A stretch of 16,767 bases of DNA from Opitutaceae bacterium (GTDB lineage Bacteria; Verrucomicrobiota; Verrucomicrobiia; Opitutales; Opitutaceae): the NCBI GenBank assembly GCA_005787865.1, contig SXZN01000124.1, forward strand, positions 1 through 16,767. Reading direction: 5' to 3'. A model generated the notes under the pieces. The model had not been told where the DNA came from and searched no databases. It worked only from the letters and a program-made list of their open reading frames with translations. The stretch's first letter is position 1; every line of letters starts with the position of its first letter. Below, piece after piece: positions 14,483 to 16,767 of this stretch. The translations under genes and the position numbers were made by a program.

Positions 14483-16509
14483 CGGGCACCTCCTAAGACT
14501 AACACGAGAGCGAGGACGATGAAGGCCACTGCCATGACGCGGAGATAACCATGAGCTTGGCCGGTCTGCGCTTGAGCATAACGTTGGCCGGAGCCGCGAA
14601 CACTCGCGCTGATCTGGTCAAAGCCGCCATTGAGGCCGTCTTCGTCAAGTTGCCGATTCACCGTGCCAGAAAAAATACCGAGCTGGGCAAGAAAGTTAAC
14701 CAGCCCGCCTAAAACCCAACGATCAATGCCTTGGGCGAGCGTGGCGGTAAAATGATTCAATCGACCGACGGTGGCAGCGTAGAGCTCATCGAAGCCGAGC
14801 CAATTGGCCAAAGCGGCCATAACCTGAGGAGCCGCCACCACTAAAGGATCGCGCGCATCGGCCGTGGTGCGGAGTTGGCGACCGTACAGCCACCAACCAA
14901 GGCCGAGGCCCACGCCGACCAAACCGATAGAGAGCAGCATCAAGCCACTCCCGTCCGCCAGATGGTGTAAGCTGCTGTGCAGTTCGGTCCCGCTGAGCCG
15001 CGCCTGGAGCCACGGATAGGCGGGAGTTCCGATAAAGCCCAAGCCAATTGCGCCCAGGGCGAGTAAGATCAGCGGAATCGTCATGACGGCCGAATTTTCG
15101 TGCGCGTGTTCAGCCGCGGCAGAACGCGGTTGGCCCAAGAAAATCTCCGCCACTAAGCGAGTCATGTAGAAAGCAGTTAATACGACCGCGGCGAGACCAG
15201 CGTAGAGCGGTAAGCGGGAAACATCCCAGGCATGCGCGGCGTGGAGAATCGCTTCTTTGCTCCAAAATCCCGAAAAAAGAAACGGCACCCCGGAGAGCGC
15301 CATCATTCCAACGGCGAAGGTGGCGAAGGTGATCTTCATCTTGGGGCGGAGGCCGCCGAGCAAACGAATATCTTGCTCGTGGTGGGCCGCGTGGATGACC
15401 AAGCCGGCGCCGAGGAAAAGCAGCGCCTTAAAAAAGGCATGCGTCAGCAAGTGAAAGATTGCGGCCGTCCACGAACCAACCCCCAGCGCGAGCATCATGT
15501 AGCCGAGTTGGGAGACCGTGGAAAAGGCGAGGACGCGTTTGATGTCGTTTTGTCCGCAAGCAATGCAGGCGCCCAGCAAGGCGGTGATTGCGCCGATGAA
15601 TGCGACCACGGTTAAAGCATGGACGGGCGCGGCCGCGAGGGCGGCATCGATCTGCATTAACGGATAAACGCGGGCGACCAGAAAGACGCCGGCCGCTACC
15701 ATGGTCGCGGCATGAATCAGCGCGCTGACGGGAGTCGGGCCTTCCATCGCATCGGGCAGCCAGACATGCAGGGGAAATTGCCCCGATTTACCAATGGCGC
15801 CGCAGAAAATCAGCAGGCCAATCGCGGTGGAGAGGGCGAGACTGCCGCCGAGGGTTTGGCCGGCCAGCGAAGCGAGCGCGGTGTTTTCTAATACGCCCTG
15901 GCCGCCATCATAAAATAGCAGCGAGCCGGTCGCATCATATAACCACAGGAGACCGAGCAAGAGGCCGAGATCACCGATGCGGGTGGTGATAAAAGCTTTC
16001 TTGGCGGCGGCGGCGGCGGACGGTTTATGAAACCAGAATCCAATGAGCAGGTACGAGGCGAGGCCGACGAGCTCCCAGCAGATAAACAACAAGAGCAGGC
16101 TGTTGGCCACTAACACGCCGAGCATGGCGGCAGCAAAGAGACTGAGGAAACAGAAGAACTGTTTGAAATTCGCGTCGGCCTGCATGTAACCGAGGCTGAA
16201 GATAAAAATCAGCAAACCCACGAAGGTCACCATCACGCACATGAAGGCAGTGAGGGGATCCAGTAAAAAGCCCAACCGCATGGTGCTAGCGCCCAGATCA
16301 AACCAAGCAAAGTTGGCGACTGCGTGAGTGGCGGGAGCTTGTAAGGCGCTTTGTAGAGCGAGGCAGGCCAGAACGAACGAGACCGCCATCGCGACAATGG
16401 CACTGCCCGCGGCCAGCCGGCGGTCTTTGCTGGGAGCCAGCGCGCCCAGCCCCGCCGCGAGCAGCGGCAGCGTGGGAATAAGCCAGAGATGATTTGCAGT
16501 GAAAGTCAT
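14479..16509 (-). CDS. nuoL: NADH-quinone oxidoreductase subunit L with an extended lateral-helix region
   Basis: Distal antiporter-like subunit of complex I, 676 residues against about 613 in E. coli. Key residues are Glu146 in 'CWELVGLASYLLIGFWF' (TM5), Asp179 in 'TRIGDLG', Lys241 in 'GKSGQFPLHVWLPDAMEGPTP' (TM7), His266 in 'ALIHAATMV' and Lys418 in 'SGFWSKEAI' (TM12). The C-terminal part after 'FDELY' (573-577), which forms the lateral helix lying along the membrane arm, is about 25 residues longer than the common pattern. It looks internally repeated (about 595-620 and 621-647) before the final 'QTG...GYLRVM' anchor helix. This matches the presence of two nuoM genes downstream. The start ATG is 17 bp after the nuoK stop, and no strong Shine-Dalgarno is seen. 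Confidence 0.97.
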   Translation of the reverse strand: MTFTANHLWLIPTLPLLAAGLGALAPSKDRRLAAGSAIVAMAVSFVLACLALQSALQAPATHAVANFAWFDLGASTMRLGFLLDPLTAFMCVMVTFVGLLIFIFSLGYMQADANFKQFFCFLSLFAAAMLGVLVANSLLLLFICWELVGLASYLLIGFWFHKPSAAAAAKKAFITTRIGDLGLLLGLLWLYDATGSLLFYDGGQGVLENTALASLAGQTLGGSLALSTAIGLLIFCGAIGKSGQFPLHVWLPDAMEGPTPVSALIHAATMVAAGVFLVARVYPLMQIDAALAAAPVHALTVVAFIGAITALLGACIACGQNDIKRVLAFSTVSQLGYMMLALGVGSWTAAIFHLLTHAFFKALLFLGAGLVIHAAHHEQDIRLLGGLRPKMKITFATFAVGMMALSGVPFLFSGFWSKEAILHAAHAWDVSRLPLYAGLAAVVLTAFYMTRLVAEIFLGQPRSAAAEHAHENSAVMTIPLILLALGAIGLGFIGTPAYPWLQARLSGTELHSSLHHLADGSGLMLLSIGLVGVGLGLGWWLYGRQLRTTADARDPLVVAAPQVMAALANWLGFDELYAATVGRLNHFTATLAQGIDRWVLGGLVNFLAQLGIFSGTVNRQLDEDGLNGGFDQISASVRGSGQRYAQAQTGQAHGYLRVMAVAFIVLALVLVLGGAR
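14487..14494 (-). promoter_or_regulatory. Shine-Dalgarno for nuoM1 inside the nuoL 3' end
   Basis: AGGAGGTG on the - strand lies four bases before the nuoM1 ATG (14482-14480). It is the strongest ribosome binding site in the operon and sits in the last codons of nuoL. Confidence 0.8.
14566..14730 (-). repeat. Protein-level tandem repeat of about 26 residues in the NuoL lateral helix
   Basis: Residues about 594-648 of NuoL contain two degenerate copies offset by 26. The D-x-x-x-L-x-G-G pattern at Asp596/Leu600/Gly602 recurs at Asp622/Leu626/Gly628. The match is weak at residue level and not visible as a DNA repeat, so an old duplication or a plain insertion are both possible. Confidence 0.4.
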
Positions 16510-16526
16510 GGCGGCGGCTGGCGGCG

Positions 16527-16767
16527 TTACCCCCGAAGGGTGCTGGCCTCCTGCAGGCGGATATTTTTCTGATGACGATAAACCGCGATGATCAGCGCGA
16601 GCCCGACCGCGGCTTCCGCGGCGGCTACCGCGATTGCGAAGAGGACAAAAATCATCCCATTCGCTGGGCTGGGGGCGGGCCCGAAGCGCCAGAAGGCAAT
16701 GAAGTTAAGATTAGCCGCGTTCAGCATCAGTTCGATCCCGAGTAGAACGAGAATGGTATTGCTGCGG
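16527..16767 (-). CDS. nuoK: NADH-quinone oxidoreductase subunit K (5' end beyond the window)
   Basis: Small membrane subunit of complex I with three transmembrane helices. About 79 residues are in the window and roughly 20 at the N-terminus are missing. The frame is open to the right edge. It carries the NuoK signature 'LLGIELMLNAANLNFIAF' with the conserved TM2 Glu (before LMLN), and the third helix 'AIAVAAAEAAVGLALIIAV' with the second conserved Glu. The internal Met of 'LMLN' is not the start. NuoK sits between NuoJ and NuoN in the complex and relays protons near the quinone end. It is followed by nuoL after 17 bp, in the usual K-L-M-N order. Confidence 0.95.
   Translation of the reverse strand, partial: RSNTILVLLGIELMLNAANLNFIAFWRFGPAPSPANGMIFVLFAIAVAAAEAAVGLALIIAVYRHQKNIRLQEASTLRG

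Noticed and set aside
1..16767. CRISPR arrays, insertion sequences, riboswitches and rRNA
   Set aside because: I found no regularly spaced repeats, transposase motifs, known riboswitch core or rRNA-like sequence on either strand by reading. A covariance-model search would be needed to exclude small RNAs.

Overview
The window looks like chromosomal DNA of a Gram-negative bacterium. The most likely home is Verrucomicrobiota, perhaps near Opitutaceae. This rests on a mix of features: an exported formylglycine-type sulfatase, Tat-type and Sec-type exported enzymes, a long (yeast ADE1-type) PurC, a high-GC backbone, and a respiratory complex I operon with two nuoM genes. That placement is inference from gene style, not a phylogenetic result.

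Layout. (a) Positions 1-2880 are visibly more A/T-rich than the rest. They hold the C-terminal remnant of what looks like a DegT/DnrJ/EryC1/StrS sugar aminotransferase, an aldo/keto reductase (+), a full-length N-acetylneuraminate lyase (-) and about 600 bp with no convincing gene. This looks like the edge of a sugar or nonulosonate accessory segment. (b) A CAU-anticodon tRNA (2884-2959, probably tRNA-Ile2) separates it from the GC-rich backbone. (c) 2968-5479 (-) encodes a secreted sulfatase followed by a Tat-exported metallo-beta-lactamase-fold hydrolase of the methyl-parathion-hydrolase type. (d) Diverging from the sulfatase are, on the + strand, a HIT-family protein, an exported DEDDh-exonuclease-fold protein that lacks its last catalytic Asp, and a CNNM/CBS/CorC-type membrane protein. 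(e) On the - strand come a small exported protein of unknown function, split by a one-base frameshift, and then purC. (f) 10009-16767 (-) is the distal half of a complex I operon, in transcription order nuoK (partial) - nuoL - nuoM1 - nuoM2 - nuoN. The four genes from nuoL on are chained by three ATGA overlaps. A hairpin with a T-tract lies between nuoN and purC.

How the genes work together. NuoL, M and N are antiporter-like proton-pumping subunits of NADH:quinone oxidoreductase, and NuoK belongs to the membrane arm. This operon has a second NuoM-like subunit, and its NuoL carries an extended, apparently internally duplicated segment of about 26 residues in the lateral helix region. The two features fit each other: an extra pump module in the membrane arm plus a lateral helix long enough to span it. 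This is the '2M' type of complex I already described in some bacteria, and it is the most interesting system in the window. NuoM2 also lacks the usual TM7 lysine. The other genes look like independent units rather than one further system.
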